From UBA5189 sp040389445 (GTDB taxonomy: Bacteria; Chloroflexota; Limnocylindria; Limnocylindrales; CSP1-4): DNA of 64,000 bases. The notes beneath the pieces were generated by a model. The model was given only the letters and a program-made list of their open reading frames with translations, was not told where the DNA came from and made no database searches. The stretch spans positions 88,496-152,495 of the forward strand of contig JAZJZX010000011.1 in assembly GCA_040389445.1 (NCBI GenBank), written 5' to 3'. Shown piece after piece: positions 39,961-49,500 of this stretch. How positions within the stretch are numbered: position 1 is the stretch's first letter; each line of letters opens with the position of its first letter. Position numbers and translations under genes: made by a program.

Positions 39961-41379
39961 ATGCAGTACGCGGAATCCATCCTCGATCTCGTCGGCGGCA
40001 CGCCCCTCGTCCGGCTGACGCGCGTGACCCGCGACCTTGGTCCCGCAGACGCCCAGCCCCTCATCCTCGCCAAGCTCGAGGCGATGAACCCGGGCGGTTC
40101 CGTGAAGGACCGGATCGGGCTGCCGATGATCGAGGCCGCCGAGCGTGCCGGTCTCCTGAAGCCGGGCGGCACCATCGTCGAGCCGACGTCGGGGAACACC
40201 GGGCACGGTCTCGCCATCGCCGCCGTCCTGAAGGGCTACCGCTGCATCTTCGTGATGGCAGACAAGCAGTCCCCGGAGAAGCAGGCGCTCCTGCGGGCGT
40301 ACGGCGCCGAGGTGGTGCTCTGCCCCACCAACGTGGAGCCGGAATCCCCCGAGTCCTACTACTCCGTGGCCGCCCGGCTGGCCCGCGACATCCCGGGTGC
40401 GTTCAAGCCGGACCAGTACTGGAACGCCGAGAACCCGGCCGCCCATGAGCGGACCACGGGCCCCGAGATCTGGGAGCAGACCGAAGGCCGGATCACCCAC
40501 CTCATCGCGAGCGCCGGCACCGGCGGCACGATCTCCGGCATTGGCCGATTCCTCAAGGCGCACAACGCCGGGATCCAGATTGTCGGCGCGGATCCGGAAG
40601 GGAGCGTCCTTTCCGGCGACACCGCCCGCCCCTACCTCACCGAGGGGGTCGGCGAGGACTTCATGCCGGGTACCCACGACCCGTCCGTCGTCGACCGCTG
40701 GGTCCGCGTGTCGGACCACGATGCGTTCCTGATGGCGAGAAGAATCACCCGCGAGGAAGGAATCCTGGCCGGGGAGTCGTGCGGAACCGCGGTCGTGGCC
40801 GCACTGGACGAGGCTCGTCGCGTGATGGCGGCCGGGCCCGAGGCGATCGCGCGGGCCGTCCTGGTGGTGATCCTCCCGGATGGTGGCCGCTCCTACCTGT
40901 CCAAGCTGTACAACGACGAGTGGATGCGGGCGAACGGGCTGCTCGCCCCGACCGGCGCGACCACCCGCGTCGGCGATCTCCTGGCCGCCCGACATCATGG
41001 CGCCGCGATGCCGGATCTCGTCCTCGCTCGAACCACCGAGCCGGCCGGCATCGCGATCGACCGCCTCCAGCAGTTCGGCATCAGCCAGATGCCCGTGTCA
41101 CAGGATCCCGAGGGCGAGGCCCTGGCCGGCATCGTCGGTGCCGTCAGCGAGAAGGGATTGCTTGATCGCGCCTACCGCAACCCGTCGGTCATGGAGCGCA
41201 CGCTCGGTGAGGTCATGGACCCGCCGCTCCCCACGATCGAGGTCGGTGCATCGCTCGACGACGCGTTCAAGCTCCTCGTCGGCGGGGCATCGGCGGCCCT
41301 CGCCGTCCGTGCGGGCCGACCGGCCGGTGTCATCACGAAGCTCGACCTTCTCGAATACCTCGCCCACAACCGGGGGTAG
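39961..41379 (+). CDS. Cystathionine beta-synthase with C-terminal CBS pair
   Basis: 472 aa. Condenses serine and homocysteine to cystathionine, or acts as O-acetylserine sulfhydrylase. Fold-type II PLP domain 1-335: NPGGSVKDRIG (PLP Lys49), EPTSGNTGHGLAIAA, SAGTGGTISGIGRFL. Residues about 350-472 are two CBS modules (PVSQDPEGEALAGIVGAVSE in the first) as in eukaryotic and mycobacterial CBS. Together with the gamma-lyase/synthase at 42209 it makes a transsulfuration pair, interrupted only by a toxin-antitoxin unit. Confidence 0.88.
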   Translation: MQYAESILDLVGGTPLVRLTRVTRDLGPADAQPLILAKLEAMNPGGSVKDRIGLPMIEAAERAGLLKPGGTIVEPTSGNTGHGLAIAAVLKGYRCIFVMADKQSPEKQALLRAYGAEVVLCPTNVEPESPESYYSVAARLARDIPGAFKPDQYWNAENPAAHERTTGPEIWEQTEGRITHLIASAGTGGTISGIGRFLKAHNAGIQIVGADPEGSVLSGDTARPYLTEGVGEDFMPGTHDPSVVDRWVRVSDHDAFLMARRITREEGILAGESCGTAVVAALDEARRVMAAGPEAIARAVLVVILPDGGRSYLSKLYNDEWMRANGLLAPTGATTRVGDLLAARHHGAAMPDLVLARTTEPAGIAIDRLQQFGISQMPVSQDPEGEALAGIVGAVSEKGLLDRAYRNPSVMERTLGEVMDPPLPTIEVGASLDDAFKLLVGGASAALAVRAGRPAGVITKLDLLEYLAHNRG

Positions 41380-41427
41380 GCAGCGGGCGACAGGCAGGTG
41401 GCCGGCGGGCGACGCGAGCGTCTTGAC

Positions 41428-41736
41428 ATGCGGGCCGTCGGCCATCGCGTCGGTGAGGCGGCCGTGTCGTACCGGGCGACGGACGACTGGACCGTGGGTG
41501 CGTTTCCGTATACCGCCGAGGTCGTGGAGCGGCATCGTCGCGCGAAGATCGCTCGTCGCCGCGCGGCACTCGCCGAGATCAGACGCCTCGCAGCGCTGTC
41601 AACGCCGGACCCGGACGGATTGACCGGCGTCGACTACATCCGGGCCGAGCGCGATCACCTGCGCGCGCTCGAGGGCGGTGACGCCGCAGACCGGGCTCTT
41701 GAGGCGCTGGCACGTGCGCGACGTCGTTCTCGATAG
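41428..41736 (+). CDS. Putative antitoxin partner of PIN-domain toxin
   Basis: 102 aa, Arg/Ala-rich and helical: VERHRRAKIARRRAALAEIR and DYIRAERDHLRALEGGDAAD. No AbrB, RHH or Phd/YefM signature recognised. Its 3' end overlaps the PIN-domain gene by 23 nt, the usual antitoxin-toxin arrangement, which is the main reason for the call. ATG 41428 used; GTG 41398 is in frame. Confidence 0.6.
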   Translation: MRAVGHRVGEAAVSYRATDDWTVGAFPYTAEVVERHRRAKIARRRAALAEIRRLAALSTPDPDGLTGVDYIRAERDHLRALEGGDAADRALEALARARRRSR

Positions 41737-42151
41737 CAGCGTCGTGGCGGCCTGGGCGCTGCCCGATGAGCACCTCCATCCACGGGCCCTCCGAGTGATC
41801 GACCGACTGGATGCGGGTGAGCTCGAGCCGTTCGTTGCGGCGCCGTTTCGATTCGAGGTACGTCATGCCCTCGTCCGAGCCGCACATGCCGGACGACTCG
41901 CCTGGCCCACGGTCCCTGGCTGGTTCGCGGCGATCGACAAGCTGGGATCGACGTTGATTGAGGCACCGGACGACGAAGCGGTCGTCCTGGATATCGCGAC
42001 AAGGCTCGGCCTTGCCTGGGGCGACGCCCACTGGGTGGACGTGGCGATGCGCCTGGACCTGCCCCTCGTGACCGCCGACCTCAGGCTGGCCAGGGCCGTC
42101 CCGGACGAGGTGGCGATCGTGGTCTCCCTGGGGGACGACGAAGCGGCATAG
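41714..42151 (+). CDS. VapC-like PIN-domain ribonuclease toxin
   Basis: 145 aa. Acidic Mg2+-binding residues appear in order: VVLDSSVVAAWALPDE (Asp near residue 5), FRFEVRHALVRAA (Glu) and DAHWVDVAMRLDLPLVTADL (Asp cluster). PIN toxins cleave tRNA or rRNA when freed from antitoxin. GTG 41714 inside the preceding gene is chosen because it begins directly at the first PIN strand. Sits between two transsulfuration genes, suggesting insertion. Confidence 0.8.
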   Translation: MRDVVLDSSVVAAWALPDEHLHPRALRVIDRLDAGELEPFVAAPFRFEVRHALVRAAHAGRLAWPTVPGWFAAIDKLGSTLIEAPDDEAVVLDIATRLGLAWGDAHWVDVAMRLDLPLVTADLRLARAVPDEVAIVVSLGDDEAA

Positions 42152-42208
42152 CCGCAAAGCCTTTCCCCGGGGACGCCACACCGCCCCGAGGGTGCGATGA
42201 TGCGGCCC

Positions 42209-43456
42209 ATGCGTGCCGACGAGCCCCGCCCCGACCCATCCCGCGCGGACGACCTCCGCCATGACCTCGCCTTCGACACCCTCGCTGTTCATGCTGGAGC
42301 CGAACCTGACGAAGTGACCGGCGCGGTCGCGCCGCCGATCTACCAGACGAGCACCTATGCCCAGGACGGCGTCAATCAGCCGCGCGGCGGTTACGACTAC
42401 GCCCGGACCGTGAACCCCACCCGGGACCGGCTCCAGCGGGCCGTGGCAGCGCTCGAAGGCGGGGGAGAGGGGATCGCGTTCGCCTCGGGCTCGGCGGCCA
42501 CGGCCGCGATCGCCGAACTGGCCCCGCCCGGCAGTGAGGTGGTCGTCGGCGACGACGTGTATGGCGGAACGTACCGCTACCTGGAGCGCGTCCGGCGCCC
42601 CAACGGGGTCGATGCCCACTATGCGGACCTCGCCGGTGACCCCGACGCGCTCTGGGAGGCCATGACCGAGCGGACGCGCCTGGTCTGGTTCGAGACCCCG
42701 ACGAATCCGCTGCTCAAGGTCATCGACATCGCGGCCGCTTCCCGGGCCATCCGCGAGCGATTCGGCGATGCTCCCGACCGCCCCCTGCTCGTGGTCGACA
42801 ACACCTTCGCGTCGCCGGCACTCCAGCGGCCCCTGGAGCACGGCGCCGACATCGTCTTCCACTCCGCGACGAAATACCTCGCCGGCCACAGTGACACCGT
42901 GCTCGGGATCGCCGTGACCCGCGACGCCGCGATCGCGGAACGACTGCGGTTCCTCCAGAACGCCATGGGCGGCGTACCGGGTCCGTTCGATTGCTTCCTC
43001 GTCCTGCGCGGGCTCCGGACCCTCCACCTGCGGATCGCGCGGCACGTGGAGAACGCCGCGGTTGTGGCCGCGTTCCTGGCCGCTCGGGCCGACATCGAGT
43101 GGGTGGCCTGGCCCGGGTTCGCCGATGGGCCGCACGCCCACCCCCAGCATCAGGCCGCCCTGCGCCAGATGTCCGGCGGCTCCGGCATGGTCTCGTTTCG
43201 GCCCAGGCCCGGCGGTCGGCACGGGCGGTCGTCGACCGAACGGGCGGTTGCCGTCGCCGAGGGCACCCGCATCTTCACCCTTGCGGAATCGCTCGGTGGT
43301 GTGGAGTCCCTCATCGAGGTACCGGCCCGGATGACGCACCTGTCCGTGGCCGGATCCACACTCCAGGTTCCGGATGATCTCGTTCGGCTCTCGGTCGGCA
43401 TCGAAGGGGCCACGGACCTGATCACGGACCTCGCCAACGCCCTCGACGAGGCCTGA
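42209..43456 (+). CDS. Cystathionine gamma-lyase / gamma-synthase (Cys/Met metabolism PLP enzyme)
   Basis: 415 aa fold-type I PLP enzyme. DTLAVHAGAEPDEVTGAVAP, YDYARTVNPTRDRLQRAVAA, FETPTNPLLKVIDIAA and HSATKYLAGHSDTVLG (PLP Lys, about 220) are family landmarks. With the upstream cystathionine beta-synthase, gamma-lyase (homocysteine to cysteine) is the likelier direction, but sequence motifs alone cannot exclude gamma-synthase. ATG 42209 lies 7 nt after GATGAT; ATG 42197 is also in frame. Its last 35 bp are tandemly duplicated beyond the stop. Confidence 0.86.
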   Translation: MRADEPRPDPSRADDLRHDLAFDTLAVHAGAEPDEVTGAVAPPIYQTSTYAQDGVNQPRGGYDYARTVNPTRDRLQRAVAALEGGGEGIAFASGSAATAAIAELAPPGSEVVVGDDVYGGTYRYLERVRRPNGVDAHYADLAGDPDALWEAMTERTRLVWFETPTNPLLKVIDIAAASRAIRERFGDAPDRPLLVVDNTFASPALQRPLEHGADIVFHSATKYLAGHSDTVLGIAVTRDAAIAERLRFLQNAMGGVPGPFDCFLVLRGLRTLHLRIARHVENAAVVAAFLAARADIEWVAWPGFADGPHAHPQHQAALRQMSGGSGMVSFRPRPGGRHGRSSTERAVAVAEGTRIFTLAESLGGVESLIEVPARMTHLSVAGSTLQVPDDLVRLSVGIEGATDLITDLANALDEA

Positions 43457-43489
43457 TCGCGGACCTCGGCGGCACCCTCGACGAGGCCT
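43420..43489 (+). repeat. 35-bp tandem duplication at the 3' end of the gamma-lyase gene
   Basis: 43420-43454 and 43455-43489 are imperfect copies (GATCACGGACCTCGCC versus GATCGCGGACCTCGGC, then an identical CCCTCGACGAGGCCT end). The second copy lies after the stop codon. The 268-bp gap to pckA shows nothing else recognised. Confidence 0.7.
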
Positions 43490-43724
43490 GGCCCGGCGCC
43501 GCCGGCCAGCCCGGTCCACTCCCGGCCGTGCCGCTTCCGGCGCGGCCATCGCAACCGTTTCGCAACCAAGGCTGGTCCCCGGGTGGTACCATCCGGCCAG
43601 TATCTGCGACTGCGGAAGCCGACTCTCGCGGGCCTTGGCTCGCCCGACGCGCGGCCGGTCGATTCGAAGCCTTGACGGGCCGGGCGTCGTCGCCTGCCGT
43701 CTGCGCCGAGGAGACCGCTGCAAG

Positions 43725-45350
43725 ATGACCACCGCGACCGCTCCGGGCTCGACGCGAAGCCTCGCTCGCCCAGGCAGAACCAATCTCTCAACAGCGGAAC
43801 TGTATGAGTTGGCCCTTCGCGAAGGCGAAGGGGTGCTGGCCGCAGATGGCCCCCTCGTCGTCCGGACCGGCGCCCACACGGGCCGCTCGCCGAAGGACAA
43901 GTTCATCGTCGTCGAGCCGTCGTCCGAGGGCAAGGTCTGGTGGGGCGACGTGAACCACCCGATCTCCGAGGAGCAGTACGACCGGCTGCGCGCCCGCCTC
44001 ATGACCTACGTTCGCGAGCGCGACCTGTACGGCCAGGACATGTTCATCGGGGCACACCCCGCCCATCGCCGATCGCTGCGGGTCTACACCGAAACTGCCT
44101 GGGCGAGCATCTTCGCCCGGAACCTGTTCCGGCGACCGTCGCAGCAGGACCTGTCTGCCTTCAAGCCGAACTTCACGATCATCGACGTCCCGTCATTCCA
44201 GGCCGACCCGGCCACGGAGGGGACGCGCACGGGCACCGCGATCCTGGTTCACCTCAAGCGCATGGAGGTGATCATCGTCGGGACGATGTACGCGGGCGAG
44301 ATCAAGAAGTCGGCATTCACGGTCATGAACTACCTCATGCCGGACGAGCAGGTACTGCCGATGCACTCGTCGATCAACGTCGGCAAGGACGGCGACGCCG
44401 TCGTCTTCTTCGGCCTTTCCGGGACCGGCAAGACGACGCTGTCGGCCGATCCGCTGCGCAGCCTCATCGGCGATGACGAACACGGCTGGGGCAGCGACTA
44501 CACCTTCAACTTCGAGGGTGGCTGCTACGCCAAGACCATCCGCCTGTCACCGATGTACGAGCCGGATATCTTCGCGACCACGAAGCGGTTCGGGACCATC
44601 CTGGAGAACGTCGACATCGACCCGGTCACCCGGGACCTGGATCTCGACAGCGAGCGCATCACGGAGAACACGCGAGGCGCGTATCCGCTCCATTTCATCG
44701 GCAATGCCGACCCGACGGGCATTGCCGGCCGCCCGCGTACCGTGGTGTTTCTGACCGCGGATGCGTTCGGCGTGCTTCCTCCGATCTCACGGCTGACCCG
44801 TGAGCAGGCCGCGTATCACTTCATCTCGGGCTACACGGCCAAGCTCGCCGGGACCGAAATCGGGGTCAAGGAGCCGACGGCCACCTTCTCGGCCGGCTTC
44901 GGTGCGCCATTCCTGCCGCGCCATCCGGGCGTCTATGCCCACATGCTGATGGATCGGCTCGAGGAATTCGACGTCCCGGTCTGGCTCGTGAACACGGGCT
45001 GGACGGGCGGTCCGTACGGCGTCGGACAACGGATGAACATCAACCACACCCGGAACATGGTTCGCGCGGCGATCAACGGCGACCTCGCCGCCGTGCCGAT
45101 GATCCAGGACCCGATCTTCCGGGTGGCCGTCCCGACGACGGTGCCCGGCGTGCCGAGCGAGATCCTGTTCCCCCGCGCCACCTGGCCCGATGGCGCCGAG
45201 TACGACCGTGCGGCCCACCGCATCGCGGCGATGTTCCATGCGAACTTCGAGGCCTACGCGGACGGCGTCAATGAAGCCGTCCGCGAAGCCGGACCCGTGC
45301 GCGTCGGGGAGACCGCCGGAACGCTGCGCTCCGCGCCCGGCGAGGGCTGA
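43725..45350 (+). CDS. pckA: Phosphoenolpyruvate carboxykinase (ATP)
   Basis: 541 aa. Interconverts oxaloacetate + ATP and PEP + CO2 + ADP. RTGAHTGRSPKDKFIV and YAGEIKKSAFTVMNYLMP (kinase-1a region), GLSGTGKTTLSADP (P-loop, about 229-242), GDDEHGW (metal site) and NFEGGCYAKTIRL are diagnostic of the ATP-dependent type. ATG 43725 follows CGAGGAGACC. Adjacent to mdh, so the pair links malate, oxaloacetate and PEP. Confidence 0.95.
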   Translation: MTTATAPGSTRSLARPGRTNLSTAELYELALREGEGVLAADGPLVVRTGAHTGRSPKDKFIVVEPSSEGKVWWGDVNHPISEEQYDRLRARLMTYVRERDLYGQDMFIGAHPAHRRSLRVYTETAWASIFARNLFRRPSQQDLSAFKPNFTIIDVPSFQADPATEGTRTGTAILVHLKRMEVIIVGTMYAGEIKKSAFTVMNYLMPDEQVLPMHSSINVGKDGDAVVFFGLSGTGKTTLSADPLRSLIGDDEHGWGSDYTFNFEGGCYAKTIRLSPMYEPDIFATTKRFGTILENVDIDPVTRDLDLDSERITENTRGAYPLHFIGNADPTGIAGRPRTVVFLTADAFGVLPPISRLTREQAAYHFISGYTAKLAGTEIGVKEPTATFSAGFGAPFLPRHPGVYAHMLMDRLEEFDVPVWLVNTGWTGGPYGVGQRMNINHTRNMVRAAINGDLAAVPMIQDPIFRVAVPTTVPGVPSEILFPRATWPDGAEYDRAAHRIAAMFHANFEAYADGVNEAVREAGPVRVGETAGTLRSAPGEG

Positions 45351-45395
45351 TCGCACGGGATGCCAAGGACCACGAACCAAGCACCGGGAGAGCGC

Positions 45396-46328
45396 ATGAG
45401 CCGCACACGAGTCACCGTCGTCGGCGCCGGCAACGTCGGCGCAACCACCGCCCAGCGGATCGCCGAGGCGGGTCTCGCCGACGTCGTCCTGATCGACATC
45501 GTCGAGGGGTTGCCGCAGGGAAAGGCCCTCGATCTGGCCGAGGCCGCGCCCGTGATGGGCCACGACGCCGGGATCGTCGGCACGAACGACTATGTCGACA
45601 CCGCCGGGTCGGACATCGTGGTCGTGACCTCGGGCCTGGCCCGCCAGCCGGGCATGAGCCGGGATGATCTCCTCGCGAAGAACGCCGGCATCGTCCGGTC
45701 CGTGGTGGAGCAGGCGGTCCGGCATTCCCCGGACTGCATCCTGGTGATCGTAACCAACCCGCTCGATGCCATGTGCCACGTCGCGATGGAGGCGTCCGGC
45801 TTCCCGCGCGAGCGGGTCATCGGCATGGCCGGGGTTCTCGACTCGGCCCGCTTCCGGACCTTCATCGCCATGGAGCTCGGCGTTTCGGTCGAGGACACCC
45901 ATGCGTTCGTCCTGGGCGGCCACGGGGACACGATGGTCCCGCTCCCGCGCTACTCCACGGTCGCCGGGATTCCGATCACCGAACTCATGACGCCGGAGCG
46001 CGTGACCGCCCTCGTCGAGCGGACCGCGAACGGCGGGGCGGAGATCGTGGCCCTCCTCAAGGCCGGGTCGGCCTACTACGCGCCTGCTGCATCGACGTTC
46101 GAGATGGTGGACGCGATCCTGCGGGATCGGAAGCGCGTGCTCCCGTGCGCGGTGCTGCTCCAAGGGGAGTACGGCGTGGACGGGTTGTTCGTGGGCGTGC
46201 CGGTCGTCCTCGGCCGACGGGGCATGGAACGCATCATCGAGATCGACCTGACGGCGGACGAATCGGCTGCCTTCCAGCGTTCAGCCGGCGCGGTTCGGGA
46301 GCTCGTGGACAAACTCGCCCAGGCCTGA
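45396..46328 (+). CDS. mdh: Malate dehydrogenase (LDH-like type)
   Basis: 310 aa NAD-dependent malate/oxaloacetate oxidoreductase. VTVVGAGNVGATTAQRIAEA is the Rossmann loop; TSGLARQPGMSRDDLLAKNA carries the Arg of the mobile loop (RxPGMSRDDL, typical of MDH rather than LDH); VTNPLDAM and GGHGDTMVPL (catalytic His) follow. ATG 45396 after CGGGAGAGCGC. Downstream of pckA with a 45-bp gap. Confidence 0.95.
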   Translation: MSRTRVTVVGAGNVGATTAQRIAEAGLADVVLIDIVEGLPQGKALDLAEAAPVMGHDAGIVGTNDYVDTAGSDIVVVTSGLARQPGMSRDDLLAKNAGIVRSVVEQAVRHSPDCILVIVTNPLDAMCHVAMEASGFPRERVIGMAGVLDSARFRTFIAMELGVSVEDTHAFVLGGHGDTMVPLPRYSTVAGIPITELMTPERVTALVERTANGGAEIVALLKAGSAYYAPAASTFEMVDAILRDRKRVLPCAVLLQGEYGVDGLFVGVPVVLGRRGMERIIEIDLTADESAAFQRSAGAVRELVDKLAQA

Positions 46329-46383
46329 GAAATCAGTGGTGCGCTCGCGCACCGTTGGCGGCAAGACGACGGCGATTTCAGAG

Positions 46384-46413
46384 TTGACCCGCGCGGGTCG
46401 ACGGCTGTACGGT
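46384..46413 (+). promoter_or_regulatory. Candidate promoter with palindrome upstream of subtilase
   Basis: TTGACC (46384-46389), 18-nt spacer, extended -10 TGTACGGT (TACGGT 46408-46413). The palindrome GACCCGCGCGGGTC (46386-46399) covers the -35 and spacer, suggesting an operator. About 150 bp before the start codon. Confidence 0.4.
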
Positions 46414-46560
46414 TCCCTTCCTGAGCAACGGACCGGAGGCCCGTCCGCTGGCCGCTCCGAGTGTTCAAGCGTCGAGTGCCCGTACCCCGATCGTCGTCCG
46501 CAGGCCATCGACGTTGCTGCGCGCCCGTCGGCGTCTTCATGGTTTGGAGGAGTGCATCGA

Positions 46561-49500
46561 ATGAAGCGGCTATCGGTCATGCTCGCCGTCACAGCTCTGC
46601 TCGTGGGCATCCTCGCCCCGACTGCCCAGGGCGCGGATCCGAAGCGGCAATTCAAGCGGATCGACATCTCCAAGATCGACCCGTCGTTCCGTCCGTTCAT
46701 GGCCGATGCCGCTCGCAAGCTCACCGTCGTGGTTGAGCTCGCCGGCGACCCCGCGAACGCCGTCGCCGGCCTGACCGGCAAGCAGCGGGAGACCCACGCC
46801 AAGGCCCTGAAAGGCGGCCAATCGAGCGTCGAGGCGAGCATCAAGCGCCTCGGCGGCAAGGTCCTGGACGACTACCAGTACGCCTACAACGGCATCAAGG
46901 TCCAGACGAGCGCGTCGAAGCTCGCGGCGCTCGCCGCGCTTCCCGGGGTGACCGGAATCCGCGCCCTCCGGACCTACAAGCTGGACAACGTCAACGCCGT
47001 GCCCTACATCGGCGTCCCGGGCGTCTGGCAGTTCTCCGGAGAGACCGGGGCCGGCCAGACGATCGCGGTCATCGACACCGGTATCGACTACACGCACGCC
47101 AACTTCGGCGGCCCTGGCACGCCGGAGGCGTACAGCACCAACGATCCGACGGTGATCGAAACCGGAACCTTCCCCACGGCCAAGGTCATCGCCGGCTACG
47201 ACTTCGCCGGCAATGCCTACAACGCGAACATTGCGACCAGCGTGCCCGCCCCCGACGCCGATCCCCTCGACTGCAACAGCCACGGGACGCACGTCGCCGG
47301 GACGGCTGCCGGCCAGGGCGTGAAGGCGGATCACAGCACCTACACGGGTCCCTACGACGGGACGACCTTCGCCGATCCGGCGGCCTTCACCGTCGCCCCC
47401 GGCGTGGCTCCCCAGGCCTCGCTGGTCGCGCTCAAGGTGTTCGGCTGCGAGGGCAGCACCAACCTGGTCGTCGACGCGCTCGAGTGGGTTGCCGAGTACA
47501 ACGCCACGCACGCCGACGGCATCGATGTCGTCAACATGTCCCTCGGCTCGGAGTTCGGCGCGGCCGACGACCCGGACGCCATCGCCACCGACAACCTGGT
47601 CAAGACCGGGGTCGTCGTGGTCGCATCGGCCGGCAACTCCGGCCCGCTGTCGTACATCACCGGGTCACCGGCCGCAGCAACCCAGGCCATCAGCGTCGCG
47701 GCGCTCGACGCCTTCCCGTCGATCCCGATGGCGCTGGTCGACCTGCCGGACCCGGCGACCGACATCCCCGGCAACAACCAGAATGCCTACCCGCTCCTGC
47801 CTTTCAGCGGGACCCTCCATGTACTCGCCGACGGTAGCGGCGGAGTGAAGCTGGGCTGCGACCTCGATGACTTCGACGCAGCATCTGCTGGGGCCATCGT
47901 CGCCGTCAAGCGCGGCGACTGCGCCTTCGTCGACAAGCTCGCGAACGCGGCCGAGGCCGGAGCGACGGGCGTCATCGTGATCAACCGCGACAACACTGCT
48001 CCGGGCGACCTCCCGACGTTCATCGGCTACAACCCGGAGTTCTTCACGGGCCCGATGATCGGTGTGGACAAGACCGCCCAGCCTTCGCTCCTTGCGAACG
48101 AGGGCGCGGCGATCAGCCTGAATCCCAACGGGTCTACCCCCAACCCCACGTTCAAGAAGAACGCCGATTTCAGTTCCGGCGGCCCGCGCTACGGCGACAG
48201 CGCCATGAAGCCGGACGTCTCCGCGCCCGGCGTCAACCTGCTCTCGTCGCTGAACGGCAGCGGCTGGAACGGCACCACGTTCTCCGGCACGTCCATGGCC
48301 TCGCCGATGACGGCCGGTACCGCGGCCCTGGTCCGCCAGGCCCACCCGGACTGGTCGCCGCTCAAGGTCAAGGCCGCCCTCGTGAACACGGCCGACTCCG
48401 GCACCGGATCCATCGTGGGCTACGACCCCCGGATCGCCGGGTCCGGCGTCATCCAGGCGAACCTCGCGGTGGACACCGTGGGCCTCGCCACCACGAGTGA
48501 CGGGACGGCCAGCCTGTCCTTCGGCTATGAGCAGATCGACGGAAACTACAGCGAGACCAAGAAGATCACGATCCAGAATACGAGTGGCTCGGCGATCCGG
48601 TACAACCTGTCGGCGACGTCGTCGCTCGTCTCGATCAATCCGTCCAGCGTCACGGTCGGTGCCAACAGCTCGAAGACCGTGAAGGTCACCGCTCGCCTGT
48701 CCAGGGCCCAGGCGGCAGCCCTGCCGACGGCCGACCAGTTCTTCAGCGGCGACTTCGGCGATGTCAATGACTTCGCCGGCGCCGTCGTTGCCGTGCCGAC
48801 CACGGCCGCCGACGGGGTGTTCCCGCTCCGCGTCCCGTACCTCCTCGTGCCGCGCGGGCTGTCCGACGTCAAGGCGTCGCTCGGCAAGGGCCTCGATGAG
48901 AGCGGCGGCGTCCTGAGCGGCTCACTGAACCTCTCGAACAAGGGCATCCACGACGGCATCGCCGATGTCTATGCGTGGGGCCTGTCCGATGCTCGCGGCG
49001 ACGGTGCCCACGGCACCGACCTCCGGGCGGTCGGCGTCCAGTCCTTCCCGGGCCAATACCTCTGGAGTGGCGCGGACCCGAGCGACATGGCGATCAACTT
49101 CGCCGTCAACTCGTGGGACCGGTTCACCGTCCAGGCACCGAACGAGATCGACATCGCCATCGACACGACCGGCGACGGCGTCGAGGACTACTTCGTCATC
49201 GGCCTCGACGAAGGACTCCTCTTCACCGGCGACTTCGATGAGTTCTACCTGAGCCTGGTATTCGACGCCACCACCTTCGACCTGCTCGATGCGTGGCTTG
49301 CCGATGCGCCGTTCAACGGCTCGACGGTCCTGCTGCCGCTGCTCGCCAGCGACATCGGCCTGACCGCCGGCGACGGAGGCTTCACCTACTGGGTCGCGGC
49401 GTACGACGGCTTCACCGGGGCCGCCGACGTGATCCCGGGCGAGGCCAGCTTCGACCCCTTCGGCTCGGAGATCACCACCGGTGACTTCGTGCCGCTTGCG

